From Candidatus Fukatsuia endosymbiont of Tuberolachnus salignus (lineage in GTDB: Bacteria > Pseudomonadota > Gammaproteobacteria > Enterobacterales > Enterobacteriaceae): a stretch of DNA of 64,000 nt. Below the pieces are notes generated by a model. The model was not told the origin of the DNA. It made no database searches and saw only the letters and a list, made by a program, of their open reading frames with translations. Made by a program: the position numbers and the translations under genes. The DNA lies in assembly GCF_964030845.1 (NCBI RefSeq), contig NZ_OZ034983.1:1054001-1118000 (forward strand), written 5' to 3'. This document shows positions 47,928-57,164 of this stretch, in pieces (position 1 is the stretch's first letter; every line of letters begins with the position of its first letter).

Positions 47928-48071
47928 TAGACCTCTTTCCAAACCTGCTGCGTGACTCGAATCCTGCGTTGCCCGGGGCGCGCAATCCTCATGTACTCTG
48001 TGTTAACGAAGGTTGCTATGCGCCGTGCACCTTGACTTCGCATCACTCGCTAGGGTTTGGAAAAAGGTCTA
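47928..48071 (-). repeat. MITE-like element family 1, variant copy E
   Basis: 144 bp with perfect TA borders and ends TAGACCTCTTTCCAAACC and GGTTTGGAAAAAGGTCTA. The interior matches family 1 in reverse (CACCTTGACTTCGCATCACTC). The ends differ from the other copies in a matched way on both sides (GACCTCTTTCC for GACTTCTTGC), so it is a subfamily with its own terminal sequence. It lies 90 bases before glyQ. Confidence 0.85.
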
Positions 48072-48161
48072 ATGAACACCGTGCCGGGCTGTATATCTCA
48101 TCGTCAAACGGTATACTGCTCCATTCCACTTTCATCCACTTGTATTCTGTGCGGATCCAAC

Positions 48162-49085
48162 ATGCAACAGTTTGATAACCAAAGCTTTCAGCGCTTAATT
48201 TTGACATTACAGGACTATTGGGCGCGTCAGGGCTGTACCCTTGTACAATCACTAGATATGGAAGTCGGCGCGGGGACTTCTCATCCCATGACCTGCCTAC
48301 GCGCACTTGGCCCTGAACCCATTGCCGCTGCCTATGTGCAGCCTTCACGGCGCCCCACTGATGGGCGCTATGGCGAAAACCCGAACCGGTTACAACATTA
48401 TTATCAGTTCCAAGTCATCATTAAACCTTCGCCTGACAATATTCAAACGCTTTATTTAGATTCGCTACGCGAGTTGGGCCTTGATCCCAAACTCCATGAT
48501 ATTCGCTTCGTTGAAGATAATTGGGAAAACCCAACACTGGGTGCCTGGGGTTTAGGTTGGGAAGTATGGCTTGACGGTATGGAAATCACCCAATTTACCT
48601 ATTTTCAGCAAGTCGGCGGTTTGGAGTGTAAACCCGTTACCGGTGAAATCACTTACGGCCTGGAACGCCTGGCAATGTATATTCAGGGTGTAGACAGCGT
48701 TTACGATTTGCTGTGGTCTGATGGCCCCTTGGGTAAAACCACTTACGGGGATATCTATCATCAGAACGAAGTAGAACAATCTACCTATAATTTCGAATAC
48801 GCCGATGTGAATTTTTTATTCTCCTGTTTTGAGCAATATGAAAAAGAAGCACAATCACTGTTAGCATTGGAAAAGCCCCTGCCACTGCCCGCTTATGAGC
48901 GTATTTTGAAAGCAGGGCATACCTTTAATTTGCTAGACGCACGTAAAGCTATTTCAGTGACTGAGCGTCAACGCTATATTCTACGCATCCGAACACTGAC
49001 TAAAGCCGTCGCTGAAGCTTATTACAGTTCGCGCGAAGCGTTGGGCTTTCCTATGTGTAAAAAAATAAGAACTAAGAGGCTGTGA
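48162..49085 (+). CDS. glyQ: Glycyl-tRNA synthetase alpha subunit
   Basis: Catalytic-core subunit of the heterotetrameric bacterial glycyl-tRNA synthetase. I choose ATG 48162 (MQQFDNQSFQRLILTLQDYW), which matches the E. coli start; the frame is open 35 codons further up, into the MITE-like element, and that part is not conserved. 307 residues. Conserved blocks WARQGC, GAGTSHPMTCLRALGP and EITYGLERLAMY are intact. The stop overlaps the glyS start (TGATG). Confidence 0.97.
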   Translation: MQQFDNQSFQRLILTLQDYWARQGCTLVQSLDMEVGAGTSHPMTCLRALGPEPIAAAYVQPSRRPTDGRYGENPNRLQHYYQFQVIIKPSPDNIQTLYLDSLRELGLDPKLHDIRFVEDNWENPTLGAWGLGWEVWLDGMEITQFTYFQQVGGLECKPVTGEITYGLERLAMYIQGVDSVYDLLWSDGPLGKTTYGDIYHQNEVEQSTYNFEYADVNFLFSCFEQYEKEAQSLLALEKPLPLPAYERILKAGHTFNLLDARKAISVTERQRYILRIRTLTKAVAEAYYSSREALGFPMCKKIRTKRL

Positions 49086-51166
49086 TGACTCAACAGACTT
49101 TCCTCGTGGAAATCGGCACCGAAGAGTTGCCACCGAAGGCACTGCGTACGCTGGCGCAATCTTTTGCCGACAATTTTACCGCTGAACTGGATAATGCCCA
49201 TTTACTGCATGGCAAGGTGCGTTGGTTTGCTACCCCCCGCCGTTTGGCACTACAGGTAGAAAATTTAAGCCCGCTTCAGACTGATCAGGAAATAGAAAAA
49301 CGTGGCCCTGCAATCGCTCAAGCCTACGATGCCGCAGGTAAACCCACCAAAGCAGCTGAAGGCTGGGCGCGAGGCTGTGGCATTACCCTAAACCAAGCAG
49401 AACGTTTGTTAACAGAGAAAGGCGAGTGGCTGTCGTATCGTGCTTACATTAAAGGCAAACCAGCCAAGTTATTGCTGGTAGAGATGGTTAAGAGTGCGCT
49501 GAGTAAGTTACCGATCGCCAAGCTAATGCGGTGGGGTGATAAAGCGACACAATTCGTACGTCCCGTCCATACGGTGACCCTATTGCTAGGCAGCGAATTA
49601 ATTACCGGCACTGTGTTAGGAATTGACTCAAATCGTATCCTCTACGGTCATCGCTTTATGGCTGAAGCACAATTCAGTATTCATCACGCCCAAGAGTATC
49701 TACAAATTCTTCGCGTGCGCGGTGCGGTGATCGCTGATTATGAGGAGCGTAAAGCACAAATTAAGCATGATGTGCAACGAGCAGCGCAAAAAATTGGCGG
49801 TGTTGCCGATCTCAGTGATAGCTTGCTAGAAGAAGTGACTTCACTGGTTGAGTGGCCAGTGGTGTTAACAGCAAAATTTGAAGAAAAATTCTTGGCCGTA
49901 CCCGCAGAAGCTTTGGTTTATACCATGAAAGGAGACCAAAAATACTTTCCCGTGTATGACGCCCAGGGTCACTTGTTACCACACTTTATTTTTGTGGCCA
50001 ATATTGCATCAACCGATCCACAACAGATTATCTCGGGTAATGAGAAAGTGGTGCGACCTCGTTTAGCGGATGCCGAATTCTTTTTTAACACTGACCGAAA
50101 AAACCGTCTGGTAGATCATTTACCACGTTTGGAAACGGTGCTCTTTCAACAACGATTGGGAACGCTGCGCGATAAAACCGATCGAGTGGCAGCATTAGCA
50201 GGCTGGGTCGCCGCTCAGATTGGTGCCGATGCGAGTCAGGCAACCCGGGCGGGCTTGTTATCCAAATGTGATTTGATGACGAATATGGTCTTCGAATTTA
50301 CCGATACACAAGGTTTTATGGGGATGCATTATGCTCGCCACGACGGTGAAACAGAAGATGTGGCACTAGCATTGAAGGAACAATATCAACCACGTTTTGC
50401 CGGTGATACATTGCCAACACAACCCGTTTCTTGTGCGTTAGCCATTGCCGATAAGATAGATACCCTGGTAGGGATCTTCGGTATCGATCAACCACCAAAA
50501 GGTGATAAAGATCCTTTTGCGCTGCGGCGGGCCGCTTTAGGTGTGCTGCGTATTATTGTTCACCATAATTTGCCGTTAGATCTACAAACTCTCAGCGAAA
50601 ACGCAGCGGATCTCTATGTTAGCAACAACGTTAGCAAATTGAGTAACAAAAATGTGGTGGCTGATGTGGTTGAATTTATGTTAAATCGCTTCCGAGCCTG
50701 GTATCAGGAAGAAGGACACAGTATTGATACCATTCAAGCAGTTCTGGCATCTCGTCCAACCAAACCCGCCGACTTCAATGCACGTATGCAAGCCATCAGC
50801 TATTTTCGTACGCTGGACGCGGCAGCGGCTTTGGCGGCAGCCAATAAACGGGTGTCTAATATTTTAGCCAAATCCACGGATACTCTGAACGATCAAGTCA
50901 ATGCAGCAGTGCTAAAGGAAGTGGCTGAGCTCAAACTGGCAACACATTTGGTGGTGCTACGTGATCAATTGGAACCCTTGCTGGCTCGTGGTCGTTATCA
51001 AGAGGCCTTGGTCGAGTTGGCCGCATTACGGGAAACCGTCGATGAATTTTTTGATAACGTGATGGTGATGGCTGAAGATAAAACCGTGCGCGTGAATCGT
51101 TTAACTTTACTCAGCAAACTGCGTGCCCTGTTTTTGCAAATCGCAGATATCTCGCTGTTGCAATAA
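49085..51166 (+). CDS. glyS: Glycyl-tRNA synthetase beta subunit
   Basis: tRNA-binding beta subunit of glycyl-tRNA synthetase. 693 residues from the ATG that overlaps the glyQ stop (E. coli 689); a GTG one codon earlier is possible. It aligns throughout: TFLVEIGTEELPPKALR at the start, GDQKYFPVY and DPFALRRAALGVLRI inside, and the anticodon-binding-type C-terminus ending IADISLLQ. Confidence 0.97.
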   Translation: MTQQTFLVEIGTEELPPKALRTLAQSFADNFTAELDNAHLLHGKVRWFATPRRLALQVENLSPLQTDQEIEKRGPAIAQAYDAAGKPTKAAEGWARGCGITLNQAERLLTEKGEWLSYRAYIKGKPAKLLLVEMVKSALSKLPIAKLMRWGDKATQFVRPVHTVTLLLGSELITGTVLGIDSNRILYGHRFMAEAQFSIHHAQEYLQILRVRGAVIADYEERKAQIKHDVQRAAQKIGGVADLSDSLLEEVTSLVEWPVVLTAKFEEKFLAVPAEALVYTMKGDQKYFPVYDAQGHLLPHFIFVANIASTDPQQIISGNEKVVRPRLADAEFFFNTDRKNRLVDHLPRLETVLFQQRLGTLRDKTDRVAALAGWVAAQIGADASQATRAGLLSKCDLMTNMVFEFTDTQGFMGMHYARHDGETEDVALALKEQYQPRFAGDTLPTQPVSCALAIADKIDTLVGIFGIDQPPKGDKDPFALRRAALGVLRIIVHHNLPLDLQTLSENAADLYVSNNVSKLSNKNVVADVVEFMLNRFRAWYQEEGHSIDTIQAVLASRPTKPADFNARMQAISYFRTLDAAAALAAANKRVSNILAKSTDTLNDQVNAAVLKEVAELKLATHLVVLRDQLEPLLARGRYQEALVELAALRETVDEFFDNVMVMAEDKTVRVNRLTLLSKLRALFLQIADISLLQ

Positions 51167-51182
51167 GTTAATTTTTTAATCC

Positions 51183-51220
51183 GCCAAAGGAGGAAAAAAA
51201 TACCTCCTTCGGCTATTTTT
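51183..51220 (+). terminator. Intrinsic terminator after glyS
   Basis: GCCAAAGGAGG pairs with CCTCCTTCGGC around an A-rich loop and is followed by TATTTTTATT, 17 bases past the glyS stop. Confidence 0.88.
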
Positions 51221-51235
51221 ATTCATCTGACTTCC

Positions 51236-51268
51236 TCACACCACGCAGCAGGTTATGCAAGAAGTCTA
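51236..51268. repeat. Family 1 end fragment, copy H
   Basis: CACCACGCAGCAGGTTATGC followed by AAGAAGTCTA matches the right end of family 1. The remainder is missing. It abuts the stop of the next gene. Confidence 0.7.
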
Positions 51269-51269
51269 G

Positions 51270-51689
51270 TTACGGCACTGTCTGTGACGCTATCTGTTGC
51301 AGTATCGCCAGTCGATCTTCTTCTCCTCTATCTACAACAACCTTACCGTCAACAATCTGCAAAATGGAAATGCCGCTAAATTTAATTTTTTTATCCTTGG
51401 CCTCAGGTAAGTCACCAAACTTCCCCGTATAGGTAGCACTGGCTTGCCAGCGAGCAACCACTTTGTCATCACCTACACACTTATCAACCAGTTCAAAATG
51501 ACTGCGGGTAAAAACACGATGAAAAGCGAGGATCTTTTCTTTCAACGCTTCTTTGCCGGACAGCTTTCCCGTCAACGGGTAGCAAAGCAACACCTTGTCA
51601 ATAGCCAATTCGTCAACAATTGAAGCATTTCCTTTCTCCCAAAACTCCTCGAACCATTTCTCCGCGACAGCAATATCTTGTTTATCCAT
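51270..51689 (-). CDS. SnoaL/NTF2-like small protein
   Basis: About 139 residues from ATG 51689; the frame opens at 51749, but the additional 20 residues look unrelated. The pattern (AEKWFEEFWEKGNASIVDEL, then ATYTGKFGDLPEAKDKKIKF and the GISILQIVDGKVV strand) fits the SnoaL-like ester cyclase branch of the NTF2 fold. Substrate unknown. It lies alone between glyS and kdsD, directly behind a GNAT remnant on the same strand. Confidence 0.75.
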   Translation of the reverse strand: MDKQDIAVAEKWFEEFWEKGNASIVDELAIDKVLLCYPLTGKLSGKEALKEKILAFHRVFTRSHFELVDKCVGDDKVVARWQASATYTGKFGDLPEAKDKKIKFSGISILQIVDGKVVVDRGEEDRLAILQQIASQTVP

Positions 51690-51752
51690 GATATTTTTAT
51701 ACTCACTATTTACACTGAAAACATATTTATACCACGCCAAGGCAAGCATTAA

Positions 51753-51890
51753 TCATAGAATAGATTTGCTCATTATCATGGTTAATGTCGACATATCTCT
51801 TGGCGAAAATCCGAGTTTCCTATACAGATTTATCGCCGCTTTATTATGGACGAAAACGGTTAACTCCGCGTGCGAAATCGACGGTCTGCT
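51753..51890 (-). pseudogene. C-terminal remnant of a GNAT acetyltransferase
   Basis: The minus strand encodes AELTVFVHNKAAINLYRKLGF and RDMSTLTMIMSK before a stop. This is the typical acetyl-CoA-binding end of a GNAT N-acetyltransferase (hydrophobic strand, V-x-x-x-N, A-I-x-L-Y-x-K-L-G-F). An in-frame stop precedes it and no N-terminal part is found, so it is a fragment. Its stop lies three bases before the upper start of the SnoaL-like frame, suggesting the two were once neighbours in one unit. The rest of the gap to kdsD (51891-52080) shows nothing else. Confidence 0.75.
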
Positions 51891-52080
51891 TTAAACTACC
51901 GTTCACACCCAGTTTAACTTGCGAAAATGTGAAAAAAATAAAATCTGTTATGTGGCAAAAATTCTATCATTACGTGGAATTATTGTTTACCTTGCAGTGT
52001 TGTTTCTTGCTCTTTAGAATTGTGTGCTTATAAAATCGAAGCTTAGTGCTAAAAACGCTAAAAACGAGTAGGAATCAAGT

Positions 52081-53067
52081 ATGTCCAACGTTGAATTACC
52101 ACAGGGTACTCATTTCCAACAAGCCGGGAAAAGAGTATTAGAGGTTGAGCGCAACGCGCTGGCACAGCTCGATCAATATATCAACGAAGATTTCTCCCGT
52201 GCCTGTGAAAAAATTTTCCAGTGTCGTGGCAAAATTGTCGTGATGGGAGTAGGTAAATCAGGCCACATTGGCAGAAAAATAGCAGCGACTCTCGCTAGCA
52301 CCGGCACTCCCGCTTTTTTCGTCCATCCCACGGAAGCCGGTCACGGTGATCTTGGCATGGTAGGTTCAGGAGATATTGTTCTAGCCATTTCAAATTCTGG
52401 TGAATCCGATGAAATGCTGTCCCTGATCCCAATGCTAAAACGCCAACATATCCCCCTTATTTGTATGAGCAGTAATCCTGACAGCCGCATTGGTAAAGTA
52501 TCAGATATCCATCTGTGTATTAAAGTAGCAGAAGAAGCTTGCCCGCTGGGACTAGCACCGACTACCAGCACCACCGCTACGCTGGTTATGGGTGATGCAC
52601 TCGCCGTAGCATTGTTAGAGGCACGTGATTTTACCCGGGAGGATTTTGCGCGTTCTCATCCGGGGGGAACCCTTGGACGAAAACTGCTATTACGTGTCAG
52701 TGATATTATGCATACTGGCGATCAAATCCCGTATGTTGACTCCGATGCATTATTGCGTGACGCATTGCTGGAAATTACGCGCAAAAAACTCGGTTTAACC
52801 GTTATCTGTAATAATTTGATGACAATTGAAGGAATCTTTACCGATGGTGATTTACGGCGAGTATTTGATATGGATATTAATCTCAATGACGCCAAAATTG
52901 CTGACGTTATGACCCGAGGCGGCATACGTGTCGGCGCGAATATACTGGCGGTGGATGCCCTCAACCTCATGCAGGCACGCAGTATCACCGGTTTATTGGT
53001 GGCTGAGGGTGATACCTTATTGGGCATAGTGCACATGCATGACATGCTAAAAGCGGGGGTTGTATAG
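52081..53067 (+). CDS. kdsD: Arabinose-5-phosphate isomerase
   Basis: Makes arabinose 5-phosphate from ribulose 5-phosphate for Kdo, the inner-core LPS sugar. 328 residues, as in E. coli. An SIS domain (GVGKSGHIGRKIAATLASTG, and the conserved HPTEAGHGDLGM) is followed by two CBS domains ending LGIVHMHDMLKAGVV. It heads the Kdo/LPS transport string. Confidence 0.96.
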   Translation: MSNVELPQGTHFQQAGKRVLEVERNALAQLDQYINEDFSRACEKIFQCRGKIVVMGVGKSGHIGRKIAATLASTGTPAFFVHPTEAGHGDLGMVGSGDIVLAISNSGESDEMLSLIPMLKRQHIPLICMSSNPDSRIGKVSDIHLCIKVAEEACPLGLAPTTSTTATLVMGDALAVALLEARDFTREDFARSHPGGTLGRKLLLRVSDIMHTGDQIPYVDSDALLRDALLEITRKKLGLTVICNNLMTIEGIFTDGDLRRVFDMDINLNDAKIADVMTRGGIRVGANILAVDALNLMQARSITGLLVAEGDTLLGIVHMHDMLKAGVV

Positions 53068-53102
53068 CAACCGGTTCAAGCACCTATTAGAAATCGTCGT
53101 GA

Positions 53103-53122
53103 AGAGACTTTTTGCAAAATTG
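53103..53122. repeat. Family 1 end-like fragment between kdsD and kdsC
   Basis: AGACTTTTTGCAAAATTGT resembles the left end of family 1. It lies in a 100-base gap in a cluster that is tight in E. coli. Only the end is left. Confidence 0.4.
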
Positions 53123-53167
53123 TTAGCCAACACAATAACTTGGAATAGATTCTAAGGACATAGGTCA

Positions 53168-53710
53168 ATGAATAAATTTATACATACCGACTACGGAGAC
53201 GTACAACAAGAGATTGTTAAACGTGCTGCCAATATCCGTTTACTGATTTGTGATGTCGATGGTGTACTATCAAATGGTTTATTGTATATGGGGAACCAAG
53301 GTGAAGAACTGAAAGCTTTTCATGTCCATGATGGTTATGGTATCCGTTGTTTAAAAAACTGTGGTATTGAAGTTGCTATTATAACCGCGGGCTCTACCCA
53401 ACTGGTGGAAGATCGAGCAAAAATGTTGAAAATTGCTCACGTTTACCAAGGTCAAGAAGATAAGCGTGTCGCCTATAATGAGCTGTTAACCATACTTGAC
53501 TGCAAACCTGAAGAAGTCGCTTATATTGGTGATGATTTGATTGACTGGCCTGTAATGAAAGAAGTGGGTTTATCCGTTGCCGTGGCAAATGCGCATCCTA
53601 GATTGTTGGCTAACGCACACTATGTCACTCACCTTGCCGGCGGTTATGGAGCAGTACGCGAGCTATGCGATCTCATCTTGTTGGCTAATGAGAAGCTTGA
53701 GGGAGCATAA
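53168..53710 (+). CDS. kdsC: Kdo-8-phosphate phosphatase
   Basis: HAD-family phosphatase that releases Kdo from Kdo-8-phosphate. 180 residues (E. coli 188). Motif I DVDGVLSNGL and the acidic GDDLIDWPVM motif are intact. Oddity: after motif II Thr the family usually reads TGR-x-x-x-LVEDR; here it reads TAGSTQLVEDR, losing the conserved Gly-Arg. I cannot say whether activity is kept. AAGGA lies before the ATG. Confidence 0.94.
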   Translation: MNKFIHTDYGDVQQEIVKRAANIRLLICDVDGVLSNGLLYMGNQGEELKAFHVHDGYGIRCLKNCGIEVAIITAGSTQLVEDRAKMLKIAHVYQGQEDKRVAYNELLTILDCKPEEVAYIGDDLIDWPVMKEVGLSVAVANAHPRLLANAHYVTHLAGGYGAVRELCDLILLANEKLEGA

Positions 53711-53721
53711 AAATTGTCGAT

Positions 53722-54342
53722 ATGAGTAAAATAAGGATCGGGGTAACGCTGCTACTGGCTATTATCGTTTTAGTGCTGATTGGCTACAATTCCGGCATTA
53801 ATCAGCGGCGAAAACCAAGTGATATTGACAATGATCAACCCACTTATCAAAGTCAGCAGACGGTTACTACTGTGTATCATCCAGATGGTAAACTACATTA
53901 CAAATTGGTGGCGAAAGATGCACAAAACTATGCTCATGATTATGTCGATGATAATGCTGATAATCACGCTCGTAACGCAACACCAAACGTGACGAGCCAG
54001 CCCGTTACCTGGTTTAGCCAGCCAGTAATGACGCTGTTTGATGAAAACGCAGTGGGCAGCTGGATGATAAAAGCTGATCGCGCCAAACTCACCGATGATA
54101 AGATACTCTATCTGTACGGTCATGTTGAGGTTAATAGTTTAACGGCGAACTCACAACTGCAAAAAATTGAAACCAATAATGCTCAGATTAACTTAATCAA
54201 TCAGGACGTTTCCTCCGATGATGAAGTTACCCTGTATGGCATTGGGTTTACTGCCAATGGTATGAAAATGCGCGGAAATTTACGCAGTCAGACCGCAGAA
54301 CTGATCGAGAAGGTTAAGACCTATTATGAAATCCAAAAATAA
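53722..54342 (+). CDS. lptC: LPS export protein LptC
   Basis: Bitopic inner-membrane protein of the Lpt bridge that passes LPS from LptBFG to LptA. 206 residues (E. coli 191): one N-terminal membrane helix, then the beta-jellyroll. An insertion of about 15 residues rich in Asp and Asn (DYVDDNADNHARNATPN) lies near residue 75. The end overlaps the lptA start by 17 bases. Confidence 0.92.
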   Translation: MSKIRIGVTLLLAIIVLVLIGYNSGINQRRKPSDIDNDQPTYQSQQTVTTVYHPDGKLHYKLVAKDAQNYAHDYVDDNADNHARNATPNVTSQPVTWFSQPVMTLFDENAVGSWMIKADRAKLTDDKILYLYGHVEVNSLTANSQLQKIETNNAQINLINQDVSSDDEVTLYGIGFTANGMKMRGNLRSQTAELIEKVKTYYEIQK

Positions 54343-54886
54343 GATCCATAACATTTTACTTGCTAGCCTATTTTCAATTTCACTTTTAGCCGTCAACTTG
54401 CCGCCCGCCTTGGCATTAACCAACGACAATGAGCAGCCGATTAATATTACATCCGATAAACAATCGTTAGATATACCCAATAATGTTTCAACGTTTACCG
54501 ATAATGTGATCATCACGCAAGGTTCTATTGAGATCAAAGCCGATAAGGTTGTGGTGACTCACCCTAGTGGAGACCAAAATAAAACGGTGGTTGAAGGTTT
54601 TGCTGATCCGGTCACTTTTTATCAAATGCAGGATAACGGTAAAGCGGTAAGCGGTCATGGTCAAAAACTACGTTATGAGCTTGCTAACCAATTGCTGGTG
54701 TTAACAGGTAATGCTTATCTAAAACAGTTGGATAGTGATATTAAAGCTGATCGTATTACTTATTTAGTCGATAAACAGCAAATGGAAGCATTTAGTGATA
54801 AGGGTAAGCGTGTAACTACCGTATTATTACCCGCTCAGTTACAGGACAAAGGGTCTAAAACACCAGATCTTAAAAAGGGTAAATAA
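54326..54886 (+). CDS. lptA: LPS export periplasmic protein LptA
   Basis: Forms the periplasmic bridge of the Lpt machine. 186 residues. The N-terminal signal peptide (hydrophobic core about residues 11-28, cleavage probably after ALA near 31) is followed by the OstA-type repeats QPINITSDKQSLDIPNN and FTDNVIITQGSIEIKAD. Six bases separate it from lptB. Confidence 0.94.
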   Translation: MKSKNKIHNILLASLFSISLLAVNLPPALALTNDNEQPINITSDKQSLDIPNNVSTFTDNVIITQGSIEIKADKVVVTHPSGDQNKTVVEGFADPVTFYQMQDNGKAVSGHGQKLRYELANQLLVLTGNAYLKQLDSDIKADRITYLVDKQQMEAFSDKGKRVTTVLLPAQLQDKGSKTPDLKKGK

Positions 54887-54892
54887 CACGTT

Positions 54893-55618
54893 ATGGCAAG
54901 CTTGATCGCAAAAAATGTAGCCAAGTCTTATAAAGGCCGTAGCGTCGTTAAAGACGTGAGTTTGACAGTAAACTCAGGTGAAATTGTGGGCCTATTAGGT
55001 CCCAATGGGGCCGGTAAGACAACGACTTTTTATATGGTCGTCGGCATGGTGCCTCTCGATGCCGGACATATTCTGATAGATGAAGAAGATATCAGTTTGC
55101 TGCCTTTGCACGAACGCGCTCGACGTGGTATCGGTTATTTGCCACAGGAAGCCTCTATTTTTCGCCGTCTGAGCGTTTACTATAATCTAATGGCGGTGTT
55201 AGAAATTCGTAAAGACCTGTCGCCACAGCAACGTAAAGAGCAAGCGGAAGCGTTGATGGAAGAGTTCCACATCTCTCATTTACGCGATAGTCTAGGCCAA
55301 TCGCTATCTGGTGGAGAACGTCGCCGAGTCGAAATCGCCCGGGCGTTGGCAGCTGATCCTAAGTTTATTTTGCTTGATGAACCCTTCGCCGGTGTCGATC
55401 CTATTTCGGTTATTGATATCAAAAAAATTATCAAACAATTGCGTGATAGTGGTTTGGGTGTTTTGATTACCGATCACAATGTACGTGAAACACTGGATGT
55501 CTGTAAGCGAGCCTATATCGTCAGCCAGGGACATCTTATCGCGCACGGTACACCACAGAAAATTTTAGCGGACGAGCAGGTTAAACGGGTTTATTTAGGC
55601 GCTGAATTTCGCCTCTGA
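54893..55618 (+). CDS. lptB: LPS export ABC transporter ATPase LptB
   Basis: ATPase that powers LPS extraction with LptF and LptG. 241 residues, as in E. coli. Walker A GPNGAGKTT, the Q-loop, signature LSGGERRRVEIARAL, Walker B FILLDEPFAGVDP and the H-loop in LITDHNVRETL are all present. Confidence 0.97.
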   Translation: MASLIAKNVAKSYKGRSVVKDVSLTVNSGEIVGLLGPNGAGKTTTFYMVVGMVPLDAGHILIDEEDISLLPLHERARRGIGYLPQEASIFRRLSVYYNLMAVLEIRKDLSPQQRKEQAEALMEEFHISHLRDSLGQSLSGGERRRVEIARALAADPKFILLDEPFAGVDPISVIDIKKIIKQLRDSGLGVLITDHNVRETLDVCKRAYIVSQGHLIAHGTPQKILADEQVKRVYLGAEFRL

Positions 55619-55707
55619 TTTAAACAACCCTTGACTTATACCGTCTCTAAAGCGAGTAACGAGTCACTTGGGTGCGATATTCATTTGAGGAACATTGATC
55701 CAGCATT

Positions 55708-57141
55708 ATGAAGCAAGGTTTGCAACTCCGTCTCGGCCAGCAATTGGCGATGACCCCACAACTCCAACAGGCAATCCGTCTGTTGCAGCTTTCGACGCTT
55801 GAACTGCAACAAGAAGTACAACAGATGTTGGAAAGCAATCCTCTGCTAGAGCAAACCGATATTCATCAGGAAATTGACACAAAAGAAATTATCGATTCTA
55901 TCGATCAGGATACGTGCGAAGCGCTAGAACAAAATGAGATACCCGAAGAATTGCCGCTAGATACAACCTGGGACGAAATTTACACCGCCAACACCCCGTC
56001 GAGCATGCGTAATGACTACAGTGATGATGATTTGCCCGTTTATCAAGGGGAAACCACTCAAAGCCTGCAAGATTACCTCATGTGGCAGGTGGCTTTAACC
56101 CCTTTTTCAGACACCGATACCGCCATCGCCACCTCTATTGTTGATGCGGTAGACGAAACCGGATACCTTACCGTACCACTGGAGGATGTGCTTGAAAGTA
56201 CCGGAAATCCCGAACTGACCCTCGATGAAGTGGAAGTCGTGTTAAAAAGGATGCAACATTTTGATCCTATTGGTGTTGCGGCACGTGATTTACGTGAGTG
56301 TTTATCCGTACAGCTCTCGCAGTACGCCAAAGACACGCCTTATCTGATCGAAGCGCGTTTAATCGTCAGCAATTATCTCGATTTATTGGGTAATCGCGAT
56401 TTCCGTACCATGATCCGTTTAAGTCGACTAAAAGAACAGGTACTTAAAGAAGCCATCGCCCTGATCCAATCGTTGGATCCACGTCCAGGGCAGTCGATTA
56501 GTAGCGGCACATCTGAGTATGTGATCCCAGATATTATCGTACGTAAAGAGGGTAATAGCTGGGCGGTGGAGTTGAATGCTGATAGTTTGCCACGCTTAAA
56601 AATCAATCAGCATTATGCTGCTATGAGTGGCAGTGTACTTAACGATAACGATAATCAGTTTATTCGTAGTAATCTACAAGAGGCAAGATGGTTGATAAAA
56701 AGTTTAGAAAGCCGCCATGAAACGTTATTGAAAGTCGCTCGTTGTATTGTCGATCAACAGATTGAATTTTTTGAAAACGGTGAAGAATTCATGAAACCAA
56801 TGGTGCTGGCTGATATCGCCCATACCGTGGATATGCATGAATCAACGATATCCCGTGTTACCACTCAAAAATTTCTTCACAGCCCTCGAGGTATTTTTGA
56901 GTTAAAGTACTTCTTCTCCAGTCACGTGAATACCGAAAGTGGAGGTGAAGCCTCTTCTACGGCAATTCGAGCGTTGGTGAAAAAGTTGGTAGCGGCAGAG
57001 GATCCTGCCAAGCCACTCAGTGACAGTAAATTAACCCTGTCGCTATGTGAACAGGGTATTATCGTGGCTCGGCGCACTGTTGCAAAATATAGAGAATCAT
57101 TATCCATACCCCCGTCAAATCAACGTAAACAATTGATTTAA
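55708..57141 (+). CDS. rpoN: RNA polymerase sigma-54 factor
   Basis: Alternative sigma factor that needs enhancer-binding ATPases. 477 residues, as in E. coli. Gln/Leu-rich activator-interacting region I (MKQGLQLRLGQQLAMTPQLQ), an acidic region II, the core-binding domain, and the C-terminal RpoN box ARRTVAKYRE are intact. It precedes hpf, ptsN, rapZ and npr as in other enterics. Confidence 0.97.
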   Translation: MKQGLQLRLGQQLAMTPQLQQAIRLLQLSTLELQQEVQQMLESNPLLEQTDIHQEIDTKEIIDSIDQDTCEALEQNEIPEELPLDTTWDEIYTANTPSSMRNDYSDDDLPVYQGETTQSLQDYLMWQVALTPFSDTDTAIATSIVDAVDETGYLTVPLEDVLESTGNPELTLDEVEVVLKRMQHFDPIGVAARDLRECLSVQLSQYAKDTPYLIEARLIVSNYLDLLGNRDFRTMIRLSRLKEQVLKEAIALIQSLDPRPGQSISSGTSEYVIPDIIVRKEGNSWAVELNADSLPRLKINQHYAAMSGSVLNDNDNQFIRSNLQEARWLIKSLESRHETLLKVARCIVDQQIEFFENGEEFMKPMVLADIAHTVDMHESTISRVTTQKFLHSPRGIFELKYFFSSHVNTESGGEASSTAIRALVKKLVAAEDPAKPLSDSKLTLSLCEQGIIVARRTVAKYRESLSIPPSNQRKQLI

Positions 57142-57164
57142 TTTAAATTGAGAAGGAAGACAGT

